Translations under genes and position numbers: made by a program
Notes under the pieces: generated by a model
What the model was told of the DNA's origin: nothing
The model's input: the letters and a program-made list of their open reading frames with translations, nothing else
Database searches by the model: none
Assembly: GCA_024637015.1 (NCBI GenBank)
Contig: JAGXGE010000035.1
Location: forward strand, 1-64,000
From: Aequorivita sp.
GTDB taxonomy: Bacteria; Bacteroidota; Bacteroidia; Flavobacteriales; Flavobacteriaceae
Length of the DNA stretch: 64,000 bases
Reading direction: 5' to 3'
Shown here: positions 43,676 through 53,325 of the stretch, piece by piece
Numbering within the stretch: the stretch's first letter is position 1
Layout of the letters: every line of letters starts with the position of its first letter

Positions 43676-45076
43676 TTATCTATTCAAAAACCCAAGAAGC
43701 AGTTCTTCAAAATTGGCATTGAACATATTGGTTTTTCCTTCAAGAATTACCCCGTTTTTGTCCAAAATAAAAACCTTGCTCATAGAATTCAAAACCAGTT
43801 TTTTGTCGGCATCAGATAGGTTTTCTAGCTGAAATTCCGTAGTGGAATTGTATCCTGATCTATTTACAGTCTCGCGCCATTTTTTAAAATGAGTGTCTGT
43901 ATTTATTCCCACGAAATCGTATTCTGGATATTTTGATTTCAGTTCAGCTGCACGATTGTGTATTTTCTTATAATGATTTGTAGATTGCGAAGACCAAAAG
44001 AAAAGCACAGTAGGCTGGTTAATGATGCTCTGTAAATCCTTTACAACATTGTCTGTATTTACTAACAGAATATTGGGTATTGTATTTCCTGCAGTAAGTT
44101 TCACAGAAGCGTTGAAAACCTTGCTCACTTCTTCAAGATTCTTTTTACTTGTATTCATTTTTGAAAAAGCCTCAAAAAACCTCCTTTCTTCTTCAGAATC
44201 TTTGGCGTTGAGCAAATAATACATAGCGTTATAACGCAAGAGATTATTTTTAATGGAATCAGAGGGGACTATACTATCTATCAACTGGATTTTTCGATAA
44301 TTATATTTGAATGAATTGCGGTCCACCCGCTCTTTTTTATCGAATTCTGAACAAACCATATTTTCAAAATACCGGTTCATAAAACGATAATAGGGATAAT
44401 AAAATTTAAGCTCGTCCAGAGCAAAATTTATATTCTTTCTATAATCAAAAAAATCTTTGCCTAGTTTTTCAGGATTGCTCCTGTTGGCCGCACCATACAT
44501 TTCCTTTTTGGAATAATAGTCGTACTCTATATTTGCAAGTGCAACTTTTTTAAATTCATCAGCAACTTCATTGTTTTCAACAAACTCTTTGTATTCTGCG
44601 GTTTTTATTTCTTTTAAGGAATCAATTTTACTTTCAAAATCTTTAGATGAAAGTGCATACCATTTAGGTAAGTTTTGATTTTCGGTTTCATTCCTTAAAT
44701 AAAGATCTATCAATAGGTTGTTCTGCTCACCACCTTGTCCTGAATAAGCAAGAGATTCATCAAAATCGATAGTATTTATGTGCATCAATAAACTATCACC
44801 GGGCTCAATAAAGAAAACTTGGGTTTCACTGTGCTTAAAGGAATAAAGACCCGGTTTTATTTTATCTATTTTATATTGAAAGAAATTATTGGCATCAAGT
44901 TTTACGGTGTCCAATACATGGCTTCCTTCGGAAAAAATAATATAATCTAGCGTTGGATTTACAATTTGGCCACTTATATAAGTTGTTTCTACGACGCTTT
45001 CTTCCTTGTCTTTACAAGAAAATAACGAAGTAATCAATAAGAGAAGAAGTATTTTTTTAAACAATCGCACTTTCAT
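43676..45076 (-). CDS. Thioredoxin-fold lipoprotein without active-site cysteines
   Basis: 466 residues. Lipoprotein signal with C21 (SLFSC). Residues 30-115 match DUF4369 (GQIVNPTLDYIIFSEGSHVLDTVKLDANNFF), which commonly precedes TlpA-type thioredoxins. The thioredoxin domain is at about 330-466, but where CxxC is expected the sequence reads FFWSSQSTNHYKKI, so it cannot do disulfide exchange. Overall architecture is that of a TlpA-family reductase turned into a binding or scaffold protein. A TACTTTTG -7 box sits 13 bases before the ATG. Confidence 0.85.
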   Translation of the reverse strand: MKVRLFKKILLLLLITSLFSCKDKEESVVETTYISGQIVNPTLDYIIFSEGSHVLDTVKLDANNFFQYKIDKIKPGLYSFKHSETQVFFIEPGDSLLMHINTIDFDESLAYSGQGGEQNNLLIDLYLRNETENQNLPKWYALSSKDFESKIDSLKEIKTAEYKEFVENNEVADEFKKVALANIEYDYYSKKEMYGAANRSNPEKLGKDFFDYRKNINFALDELKFYYPYYRFMNRYFENMVCSEFDKKERVDRNSFKYNYRKIQLIDSIVPSDSIKNNLLRYNAMYYLLNAKDSEEERRFFEAFSKMNTSKKNLEEVSKVFNASVKLTAGNTIPNILLVNTDNVVKDLQSIINQPTVLFFWSSQSTNHYKKIHNRAAELKSKYPEYDFVGINTDTHFKKWRETVNRSGYNSTTEFQLENLSDADKKLVLNSMSKVFILDKNGVILEGKTNMFNANFEELLLGFLNR

Positions 45077-45089
45077 TATAGTTAATCAA

Positions 45090-45097
45090 CAAAAGTA
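45090..45097 (-). promoter_or_regulatory. -7 box of the thioredoxin-fold lipoprotein gene
   Basis: TACTTTTG on the minus strand, exact consensus, 13 bases before the ATG at 45076. Confidence 0.42.
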
Positions 45098-45181
45098 GCC
45101 GAGTCCTTAACTGCTTTTTGTTAAATGGTAGTTAAAAGGATTTTTAAAACGTTAATCTTTTCGGGGTGTCGCTTAAATACC

Positions 45182-45189
45182 TACTTTTG
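45182..45189 (+). promoter_or_regulatory. -7 box of the ABC-F gene
   Basis: TACTTTTG, exact consensus, 18 bases before the ATG at 45208. Followed by GCGCAAAATTT. The -33 position is not convincing. Confidence 0.45.
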
Positions 45190-45201
45190 CGCAAAATTTA
45201 G

Positions 45202-46833
<1,632 letters not shown>

Positions 46834-46835
46834 AA

Positions 46836-46865
46836 AATAGGCGACCCAGTTAGTGGTCGCCTATT
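46836..46865. terminator. Bidirectional terminator
   Basis: AATAGGCGACC / GGTCGCCTATT, 11-bp perfect stem, 8-base loop, with A and T runs outside. Lies between converging ABC-F and DUF2007 genes and overlaps the last codons of the latter. Confidence 0.88.
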
Positions 46866-47083
46866 TCATTTAAAAATTCATCAATTATAGGTTGCGCTTT
46901 TTGCATTTCGTCCTTTCTTATGAAAACCATCGTTTGGTTTGCAATGCTCATCGTGAAACCTGCTTGCAAACTACTATCGTGATCGTTTCTTTCAATAGGG
47001 CTGATGCCAACTTCGTTAAGGCGTGCCACCAAACCTTTTGCAATTAGTGTTGGACCTGTGTAAATTCGGGTTGTTTCAGACAT
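46850..47083 (-). CDS. DUF2007 protein (copy 2)
   Basis: 77 residues. The pattern RIYTGPTLIAKGLVARLNEVGISPIERND, then VFIRKDEMQKAQPIIDEFL is DUF2007, annotated as putative signal-transducing protein, with a ferredoxin-like alpha/beta fold. About half identical to the gene immediately upstream (five bases away), so the two come from a tandem duplication. No experimental role is known to me. Confidence 0.85.
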   Translation of the reverse strand: MSETTRIYTGPTLIAKGLVARLNEVGISPIERNDHDSSLQAGFTMSIANQTMVFIRKDEMQKAQPIIDEFLNEIGDH

Positions 47084-47087
47084 AAAT

Positions 47088-47345
47088 TTATTCTTCTTCT
47101 TCTTCTTCTTCTATTTCTTTTAAAAAAGCATCCACAACTGGTTGGGCAATGGCAAGTTCATCTTTCCGAATAAAAACGCGTACTTGATCATCAAATTTAT
47201 TTCCAGAGCCAAACATGACTCCACTTTGTTGGTCGTCTCGAAGTATAGGAGAGATATTGACTTCCTCTAATCTCCCTACAAGGGCTTCGGCCATAATATC
47301 GGAACCGGTGTATATTCGAACTGTTTCTTCTGTGTTTTCTGACAT
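47088..47345 (-). CDS. DUF2007 protein (copy 1) with poly-glutamate tail
   Basis: 85 residues. RIYTGSDIMAEALVGRLEEVNISPILRDDQ, then VFIRKDELAIAQPVVDAFL, as in copy 2. It ends in EIEEEEEEE, coded by a perfect run of GAA codons that is prone to length change. Copy 2 lies five bases downstream, so both are made from one mRNA. Confidence 0.85.
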   Translation of the reverse strand: MSENTEETVRIYTGSDIMAEALVGRLEEVNISPILRDDQQSGVMFGSGNKFDDQVRVFIRKDELAIAQPVVDAFLKEIEEEEEEE

Positions 47346-47393
47346 TTTTTAAGTTATTAAGTTATTTATTTTAATTTCTACTGAACACTGAAT

Positions 47394-48119
47394 TCAGGCA
47401 TTGTAATATTTACTATTCCAAATGGCTCCATTAAAATTTTTCCCTCTAGCAAAGCCATAATATAGCACAATTGCGGCTACCATTTTAAAAATAAAAAGAA
47501 AGAGCAAAATTTCTTCCTGCATTCCTCCAGTTTTGGTGAACCAACTCATTGGAGTGATTGCGGTCAAAAAAATGCTTAAAATAAAAACGGTAAAAACTAA
47601 GTTTTCAAAATTTTTATAAGGCCACATCAATAATCTCCTGAAAGGATGCAAGTCGTTGCCCCATTTGTGGATTAAATAAAAATAATCATTTCCCATGGGC
47701 GCAAAAAGTAATGGATCATCTGCATTTTCAATTTTCATAAGCTTTGCTGGGGCAACGATTTTGAAATTTTTCAAAGTAATGTCGTGATTTTTTTCGAGAC
47801 TTCGTATTTCAGAAATAGCTTCTTCGGGGAAATCTCCTTTAAAATAACGTGAATCCAAAAAACGCAACCTATAAATGATGCAGAGCCTTTTAATATCTTC
47901 AATGTGAAAAATGTGTTCCGTATTGAGCAAGTCAAAGTTAAAATTGTTTTCAATTTCATCAGATAATTCTGTTAAGGTTGAAATAATCTCACTGCGTTCC
48001 TTTTCATTTTCTGAAAATATACGCTGCACTTCCTCCATAATAAGGTGCCCATCAATTCTTTTAGAACGGTATTTTAGTAATTGTTTTTCAATATTGGTTC
48101 GGGAAAACATAATCGACAT
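47394..48119 (-). CDS. Membrane protein of unknown function
   Basis: 241 residues. The first 165 residues are soluble and charged (helical RSKRIDGHLIMEEVQRIF...), with a possible SRPBCC-free beta part near KIVAPAKLMKIENADDPLLF. Two membrane helices at about 176-195 and 205-223 (FVLSIFLTA-type and LFLFIFKMVAAIVLYYGFA) are followed by a short tail. I do not recognise the family. Codon use is like the neighbours. It lies 48 bases upstream of the DUF2007 pair on the same strand. Confidence 0.7.
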   Translation of the reverse strand: MSIMFSRTNIEKQLLKYRSKRIDGHLIMEEVQRIFSENEKERSEIISTLTELSDEIENNFNFDLLNTEHIFHIEDIKRLCIIYRLRFLDSRYFKGDFPEEAISEIRSLEKNHDITLKNFKIVAPAKLMKIENADDPLLFAPMGNDYFYLIHKWGNDLHPFRRLLMWPYKNFENLVFTVFILSIFLTAITPMSWFTKTGGMQEEILLFLFIFKMVAAIVLYYGFARGKNFNGAIWNSKYYNA

Positions 48120-48266
48120 TTTTTCGAAAATAAATTTACATCCTACAGTTTTTCAAAACAACTATTTAACATAGTTTGATAAAAATTTTAAATATAATCA
48201 ATGGTTTTACGTTTAAAACAATATTGACTCCGTATTTGTTATATTTACAATCTTAAATTTTTTTAT

Positions 48267-48845
48267 ATGCGACTCAAGAATACATTTCTGATACTTTTTA
48301 TGGTTTGTTTTGGAACTACTGTTTCGGCACAAAAATACATTTCAACTAAAAATGCTGAGGTTTCCAAAGTGTTGGGGGAAAGCAATTTTACATCAAGTAA
48401 AACTTTTTATGAAAATATTGAGGAGGCTCCAGATTTTACCATTTTGGCTAAAATATTAAAAAACGATTGGCTGCGGAAAACCCTCGAAGGTGAAGAAATG
48501 GTAACTATTTTTGCCCTAGCCGATGAAGCTTTTATGAATTTACCGAAAAAAAGCAGGGATTCAATTCTGCAAAATAATAAATTGGTGAGTTCAATAGTGA
48601 CCTATTTAGCCGTACCGGGGAGATTGGACAGTAATAGTCTTAAAACTGCCGTTGAGAAAAATGGTGGTAAAGCTTATCTAACTACCGTGGAAGGACAAAG
48701 ATTGGCAATAAAAGAGGAGGCTGGAGTGTTAATTTTGATTGATGAAGATAACAATACCGCTAGAATAATAGCACCAGATTTCTATCACAAAAATGGTTTT
48801 TTTCATATTATCGATGGAATAGTTTTTCCACCTTCCGAATACTAA
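48267..48845 (+). CDS. Fasciclin-domain secreted protein
   Basis: 192 residues. Signal peptide to about 20 (TVSAQ). One FAS1 domain from about 50: ILAKILKNDWLRKTLEGEEMVTIFALADEAFMNLPKKS and the second conserved box near the end (NGFFHIIDGIVFPP). FAS1 domains promote adhesion or bind extracellular matrix-like polymers. A second fasciclin gene follows after a terminator. Confidence 0.85.
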   Translation: MRLKNTFLILFMVCFGTTVSAQKYISTKNAEVSKVLGESNFTSSKTFYENIEEAPDFTILAKILKNDWLRKTLEGEEMVTIFALADEAFMNLPKKSRDSILQNNKLVSSIVTYLAVPGRLDSNSLKTAVEKNGGKAYLTTVEGQRLAIKEEAGVLILIDEDNNTARIIAPDFYHKNGFFHIIDGIVFPPSEY

Positions 48846-48868
48846 GCGAATAAAGTTAAATAAATCCT

Positions 48869-48910
48869 AAAGTCCCGAAATTGCGAAACCGCAGTTTCGG
48901 GACTTTCGTT
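48869..48910 (+). terminator. Rho-independent terminator or attenuator between the fasciclin genes
   Basis: AAAGTCCCGAAA / TTTCGGGACTTT, 12-bp perfect stem with an inner TGCG/CGCA pairing and a modest T tail. A reading of the next gene that begins at 48881 would start inside this stem, so the later ATG at 48947 is preferred. Confidence 0.75.
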
Positions 48911-48946
48911 TATATGTGCATAAACATAAAGCTAAAATCACTTATT

Positions 48947-49525
48947 ATGAAATCAAGACTTATTACAGCAACATTATTTTCAATCGCCCTTGTGGCCGGA
49001 ACATCATCTATTTTTGCACAAGACAAAATGATGAAAGATGAAAAAACAGTTATGGTGGGCGGTGCCGCAATGTACCCAAGCAAAAACATCGTTGAGAACG
49101 CAGTTAATTCAAAAGACCATACTACTCTCGTTGCAGCAGTAAAAGCAGCAGATTTAGTGGAAACGCTTCAGAGCGATGGACCTTTTACAGTTTTTGCACC
49201 AACCAATGAGGCTTTTGAAAAACTTCCAAAAGGTACAGTTGAAACCTTGCTTATGCCTGAAAACAAAAAAACGTTGCAAACTATTCTAACCTATCATGTT
49301 CTAGCGGGAAAGCACAGTGCAGCAGATATTATGAAGGACATCAAAAAAGGAAACGGAAAAGCAACTTACAAAACCGTGAGTGGTGGAACTTTGACCGCAA
49401 TGATGAAAGGAAAAAAGGTAATGTTAATGGACGAAAAAGGGAGTATGGCAACTGTAACTATAGCAGATGTTAATCAATCAAACGGTGTAATTCATGTAAT
49501 TGACAGCGTTGTGCTACCAAAATAA
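48947..49525 (+). CDS. Fasciclin-domain secreted protein
   Basis: 192 residues from the ATG at 48947 (MKSRLITATLFSIALVAG). Signal peptide to about 25 (SIFAQ). A complete FAS1 domain: LVAAVKAADLVETLQSDGPFTVFAPTNEAFEKLPKGTVETLL, LTYHVLAGKHSAADI, NGVIHVIDSVVLPK. Close to the usual small secreted or periplasmic fasciclin proteins such as MPB70-like relatives. Ends at a strong terminator. Codons favour high expression. Confidence 0.9.
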   Translation: MKSRLITATLFSIALVAGTSSIFAQDKMMKDEKTVMVGGAAMYPSKNIVENAVNSKDHTTLVAAVKAADLVETLQSDGPFTVFAPTNEAFEKLPKGTVETLLMPENKKTLQTILTYHVLAGKHSAADIMKDIKKGNGKATYKTVSGGTLTAMMKGKKVMLMDEKGSMATVTIADVNQSNGVIHVIDSVVLPK

Positions 49526-49555
49526 CATTGTCTCAAATCCCAATTAAATAAAATG

Positions 49556-49588
49556 AAAACAGCGACTCAAAAGGTCGCTGTTTTTTTA
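49556..49588. terminator. Bidirectional terminator
   Basis: AAAACAGCGAC / GTCGCTGTTTT stem with an eight-base loop, followed by TTTTTTT. Shared by the fasciclin gene and the converging pheT. Confidence 0.9.
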
Positions 49589-49602
49589 TTGCAATTTATT
49601 TT

Positions 49603-52029
49603 TTATCGAAGCACCGCTCCAAAATCTGTTTCAAACTTTTGCTGCAGTTTGCCCATAATTTTATCAATCTGTTTATCGGTCAAGGTCTTTTCTTCATCTT
49701 GAATGGTGAAACTGAGCGCGTAGCTTTTTTTCCCTTCGGGAAGGTTTTTTCCTTTATAAACATCGAAGAGTGTAACACCCTTCAGAAACTTCTTCTCTGT
49801 ATTAAATGCAGCATCCTGCAAATCTCCAAAGCGAATAGAATTGTCAAGCAATAAAGCAAAATCGCGCTGCGCAGCTTGGAATTTGGCAATAGGTTTTAAT
49901 TTGAAATTTTTATTAGGAATTTGTTTCAATACCGCATCCCAGTTGAAATCTGCGTAAAAAACTTCAGTGTCAACGTCAAGTTCACTGGTGATTTTCTTTT
50001 TCACAATACCGAACTCAACTATAATCTCTTTATTTCTTTTGAAAGAGATTGCTTCAGAAAAAATATCGTTTTCGGTAGTTTCTTCGGTATAAGTGTCAAG
50101 CCCTAAACGTTCCATAATTGCGGCAACGGTTCCTTTTCCGAAGAAAAAATTGCTCTTTGTATCTGGAATGGCCCAATTTCCTTCAGTTTTTAATCCTGTT
50201 AAGAAGAGGGAAAGATGTTTGGTTTCCGTTTTTCCACCCGGAAAGTTATGATAGGTTTTTCCGAATTCAAACAATTTTAAATTGCTATTTTTTCGATTGC
50301 TGTTGTATTCAACTGCTTCCAATCCAGAAAATAACATGGATTGACGCATTACGGAAAGATCGTTGCTTAAAGGATTAACAATCGTTACGTTGTAATTTTC
50401 TTTGATGGTTTCGCTCAACTCAATATATTTTGGGTTGGTAAGCGAGTTGTTCAACATTTCATGAAAACCAATTCCGGTTAATTGTAACGCAATTTTATTT
50501 TGAACATCATAGTCTTCACCTGGCAAAATCGCAGAAATGGAAGCATTGAGTTTTTGATTGATTTTTACGTTATTGTAACCATAAACCCTTAATATCTCCT
50601 CAATCACATCTACATCACGTGTAACATCATTTCGATAGGCTGGAATGGTCATCCCGATGCCCGTTTCAGTTACGTTGTTTATCTTCATTTCAAGTGAAGT
50701 AAGAATATCTTTGATGGTTTCTTTCGGAATTTCTTCACCAATAAGTTTGTTTGCCTTTTCGAAATTTAGGAACACTTGGTGATCTTCTATTTTCTTTGGG
50801 TAAATATCCTCCAAATCACTTGTTATTTGCCCTCCGGCTACTTGAAGAATTAAAATAGCTGCATAGCGAAGTGCATAATCTGCGATGTTTGGATCAATCC
50901 CTCTTTCAAAACGAAAAGATGCATCTGTGCTTAAACTATGGCGTTTTGCAGTTTTGCGTATGTTCACGGGATTAAAATAAGCACTTTCTAAAAAAATATT
51001 TGTAGTGTTTTCAGTGACACCACTATTAATTCCACCAAAAACACCGGCAATACACATGGGTTTTTCAGCATCGCAAATCATAAGATCTTCTGCGTGCAAT
51101 TCGCGCTCAACGCCATCCAGGGTTGTGAATTTTGTTCCCGCAGGAAGAGTCTTAACATTAACTGTATTTCCGGAAATTTTTGCAGCATCAAAAGCATGCA
51201 AGGGTTGACCAAACTCGTGAAGCACATAATTAGTGACATCCACAATATTATTTATTGGCGAAAGCCCAATGGACCTCAATCTATTTTGAAGCCATGCAGG
51301 GGAATCCCCAACTTTTAAATTACTTATCGTGATTCCACAATAGCGAGGTGCAAGAGTGCTGTCTTTTACCTTTACATCAATTTTTAAGGTTCGATTATCT
51401 ATTCTGAAATTGCTGGTTGATGGAGTGTTCAGTTTTGCAGAAATACCTTTGTGGAGTAAGCCGGCTTTTAAATCGCGGGCAACGCCCCAATGGCTCATGG
51501 CATCGGCACGGTTTGGGGTTAGTCCTATTTCAAAAACTTTATCGTTTTCAATTTCTAAAACTTTGGCTAGAGGGGTTCCAGGTTTTAATTTGGCATCCAG
51601 AACCATAATTCCATCGTGCGATTTTCCGATGCCTAGTTCGTCTTCGGCACAGATCATCCCTTCGCTTACTTCGCCTCGAATTTTACCTTTGTTTATTTGC
51701 CAAGGATTTCCTTCGGCATCATAAAGGGTAGTACCAATAGTGGCTACGGGAACTTTTTGACCTACAGCAACATTGGGTGCGCCACAGACTATTTGTATTG
51801 GTTCGCCTGTGCCTAAATCAACTTTGGTGACTTTAAGTCGGTCTGCGTTGGTGTGTTGTACACATTCTAAAACGTGGCCTACCACAACGCCTTCTAAGCC
51901 GCCTTTTACGGAAGAAAAATCTTCTATTCCTTCTACTTCAAGTCCGAGGTCTGTTAATAATTCGCCTGTTTTTTCGGCGTCCCAAGGAAGGTTAATGAAT
52001 TGTTTTAGCCAGTTGTATGAAATCGTCAT
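49603..52029 (-). CDS. pheT: Phenylalanine-tRNA ligase beta subunit
   Basis: 808 residues, full length. Forms the alpha2-beta2 enzyme that charges tRNA-Phe. N-terminal EMAP-II-like tRNA-binding domain (about 40-150, VVVGHVLECVQHTNADRLKV), B3/B4 editing domain, B5 domain (RNDVTRDVDVIEEILRVYGYNNV), catalytic-like core and a C-terminal ferredoxin-like anticodon-binding domain (FQAAQRDFALLLDNSIRFGDL). pheS is not in the window, so the subunits are unlinked here, as commonly in Bacteroidota. Confidence 0.97.
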   Translation of the reverse strand: MTISYNWLKQFINLPWDAEKTGELLTDLGLEVEGIEDFSSVKGGLEGVVVGHVLECVQHTNADRLKVTKVDLGTGEPIQIVCGAPNVAVGQKVPVATIGTTLYDAEGNPWQINKGKIRGEVSEGMICAEDELGIGKSHDGIMVLDAKLKPGTPLAKVLEIENDKVFEIGLTPNRADAMSHWGVARDLKAGLLHKGISAKLNTPSTSNFRIDNRTLKIDVKVKDSTLAPRYCGITISNLKVGDSPAWLQNRLRSIGLSPINNIVDVTNYVLHEFGQPLHAFDAAKISGNTVNVKTLPAGTKFTTLDGVERELHAEDLMICDAEKPMCIAGVFGGINSGVTENTTNIFLESAYFNPVNIRKTAKRHSLSTDASFRFERGIDPNIADYALRYAAILILQVAGGQITSDLEDIYPKKIEDHQVFLNFEKANKLIGEEIPKETIKDILTSLEMKINNVTETGIGMTIPAYRNDVTRDVDVIEEILRVYGYNNVKINQKLNASISAILPGEDYDVQNKIALQLTGIGFHEMLNNSLTNPKYIELSETIKENYNVTIVNPLSNDLSVMRQSMLFSGLEAVEYNSNRKNSNLKLFEFGKTYHNFPGGKTETKHLSLFLTGLKTEGNWAIPDTKSNFFFGKGTVAAIMERLGLDTYTEETTENDIFSEAISFKRNKEIIVEFGIVKKKITSELDVDTEVFYADFNWDAVLKQIPNKNFKLKPIAKFQAAQRDFALLLDNSIRFGDLQDAAFNTEKKFLKGVTLFDVYKGKNLPEGKKSYALSFTIQDEEKTLTDKQIDKIMGKLQQKFETDFGAVLR

Positions 52030-52053
52030 AAGTGTAAAAATCTAAACAGAGTG

Positions 52054-52061
52054 CAAAGATA
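52054..52061 (-). promoter_or_regulatory. -7 box of pheT
   Basis: TATCTTTG on the minus strand, exact consensus, 24 bases before the ATG at 52029. Upstream lies a short simple repeat (AAGTTATAAGTTGGAAGTT). Confidence 0.48.
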
Positions 52062-52110
52062 CTATTTCCTTTAAAGTTGAAAGTTATAAGTTGGAAGTTT
52101 TGTTAAAAAG

Positions 52111-53289
52111 CTAAGCGTTTTTAACTGCAGGAATTTTACTACTTAAAAAGTAAATAATGACCAATATAGTTGCTGAAGCGGTTATTAAAAAAGTAACACT
52201 TGCACCGAAATAAAACCAAAGCAGTCCAGCTATAACGCTTGCAAACATTGCGACAATACTTTGGAAGGCACTGTAAGTACCCACGGCAGTAGCGGTATTT
52301 TCGTCTTTGGAAATATTGGTAATCCAGGCTTTGGAAATCCCTTCGGTAGCGGCGGCGTAAATTCCATAGCCAAAAAAGAGCGCTATGATAGCGTAGAGAT
52401 TTGTTGTTAATCCCATTCCGAAGTAAACCAAACTAAAAATAACCAATCCAAAAACGAACATTTTTTTCAAGCCAATTTTATCTGCAAAACTTCCCAATGG
52501 GAAAGCGGTGAGGGCGTAGATTAAATTGTAAAAAATATAAATGCCAATCACCCAAGTATCATCCAACCCTGCATCTTTTGCTTTTAAAAGTAGAAAAACA
52601 TCGCTGCTATTGAAAAGGGCAAAGAACAATAATCCAAGAACTACTTTTCGATATTCCGCGGGGCTTTGTTTCCAATAGTTGATAAAGGAGAAGAAGGATA
52701 TCTTTTTCTTTTTTGGATTGGTTTTAATTTTTTTGTCTTTCAAAAGGAAGGAGGCGATTACAGCTAACACTCCGGGAATAAAAGCGATGTAGAAAAGGTT
52801 TATATAATCTTCGGGATAAAAATATAAATAACCCAAGGCGAGGGCAGGGCCTAGGACAGCACCAAATGTATCCATGGAGCGATGGAAGCCGAAAACTTTT
52901 CCTTTGTTTGCTTTGTTGGTTTCTCCGGAAAGCATGGCGTCGCGCGCACCAGTGCGGATTCCTTTACCCAGTCGATCGGTGGTTCGAGCAAAGAAAATCC
53001 AGAGTGGGTATACAAAAAACGCCATCATCGGTTTTGAAATGGCGCTGAGGGAATATCCAAGTTGCACGAAAGGAGCGCGCTTCGCTTTGCTATCGCTCAA
53101 TTGCCCGAAATAACCTTTACTCAAACCCGCTACGGCTTCTACCAAACCTTCCAAAACGCCTATCAAAAGAATGGAAAACCCGATGCTCTTTAAATAAATG
53201 GGCATGATTGGGTAAAGCATTTCGCTGGCCATGTCTGTAAACAGACTGACTAGGGAGAGGATCCAAACGGTGCGGGTGATGGTTTTCAA
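52111..53289 (-). CDS. Major facilitator superfamily transporter
   Basis: 392 residues, 12 membrane helices expected. MFS signature GQLSDSKAKRAPFVQLG after helix 2, and DRLGKGIRTGARDAMLSGETNKANKGKVFGFHRSMDTFGAVLGP in the helix 4-5 region, a pattern shared with MFS proteins related to arsenite/arabinose exporter-like groups of unknown substrate. A second half repeats the layout (ADKIGLKKMFVFG). Substrate cannot be inferred. Lies 37 bases downstream of the three propeller genes on the same strand order... the minus-strand order is propeller genes, then none; it starts just right of pheT. Confidence 0.85.
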   Translation of the reverse strand: MKTITRTVWILSLVSLFTDMASEMLYPIMPIYLKSIGFSILLIGVLEGLVEAVAGLSKGYFGQLSDSKAKRAPFVQLGYSLSAISKPMMAFFVYPLWIFFARTTDRLGKGIRTGARDAMLSGETNKANKGKVFGFHRSMDTFGAVLGPALALGYLYFYPEDYINLFYIAFIPGVLAVIASFLLKDKKIKTNPKKKKISFFSFINYWKQSPAEYRKVVLGLLFFALFNSSDVFLLLKAKDAGLDDTWVIGIYIFYNLIYALTAFPLGSFADKIGLKKMFVFGLVIFSLVYFGMGLTTNLYAIIALFFGYGIYAAATEGISKAWITNISKDENTATAVGTYSAFQSIVAMFASVIAGLLWFYFGASVTFLITASATILVIIYFLSSKIPAVKNA

Positions 53290-53325
53290 GATTTTTATGG
53301 AATTTACCTTGAAAGGTACTTCAAT

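Noticed and set aside
48881-48946. Earlier start for the second fasciclin protein
   Set aside because: It would begin inside the terminator stem and put 22 unrelated residues before a good signal peptide.
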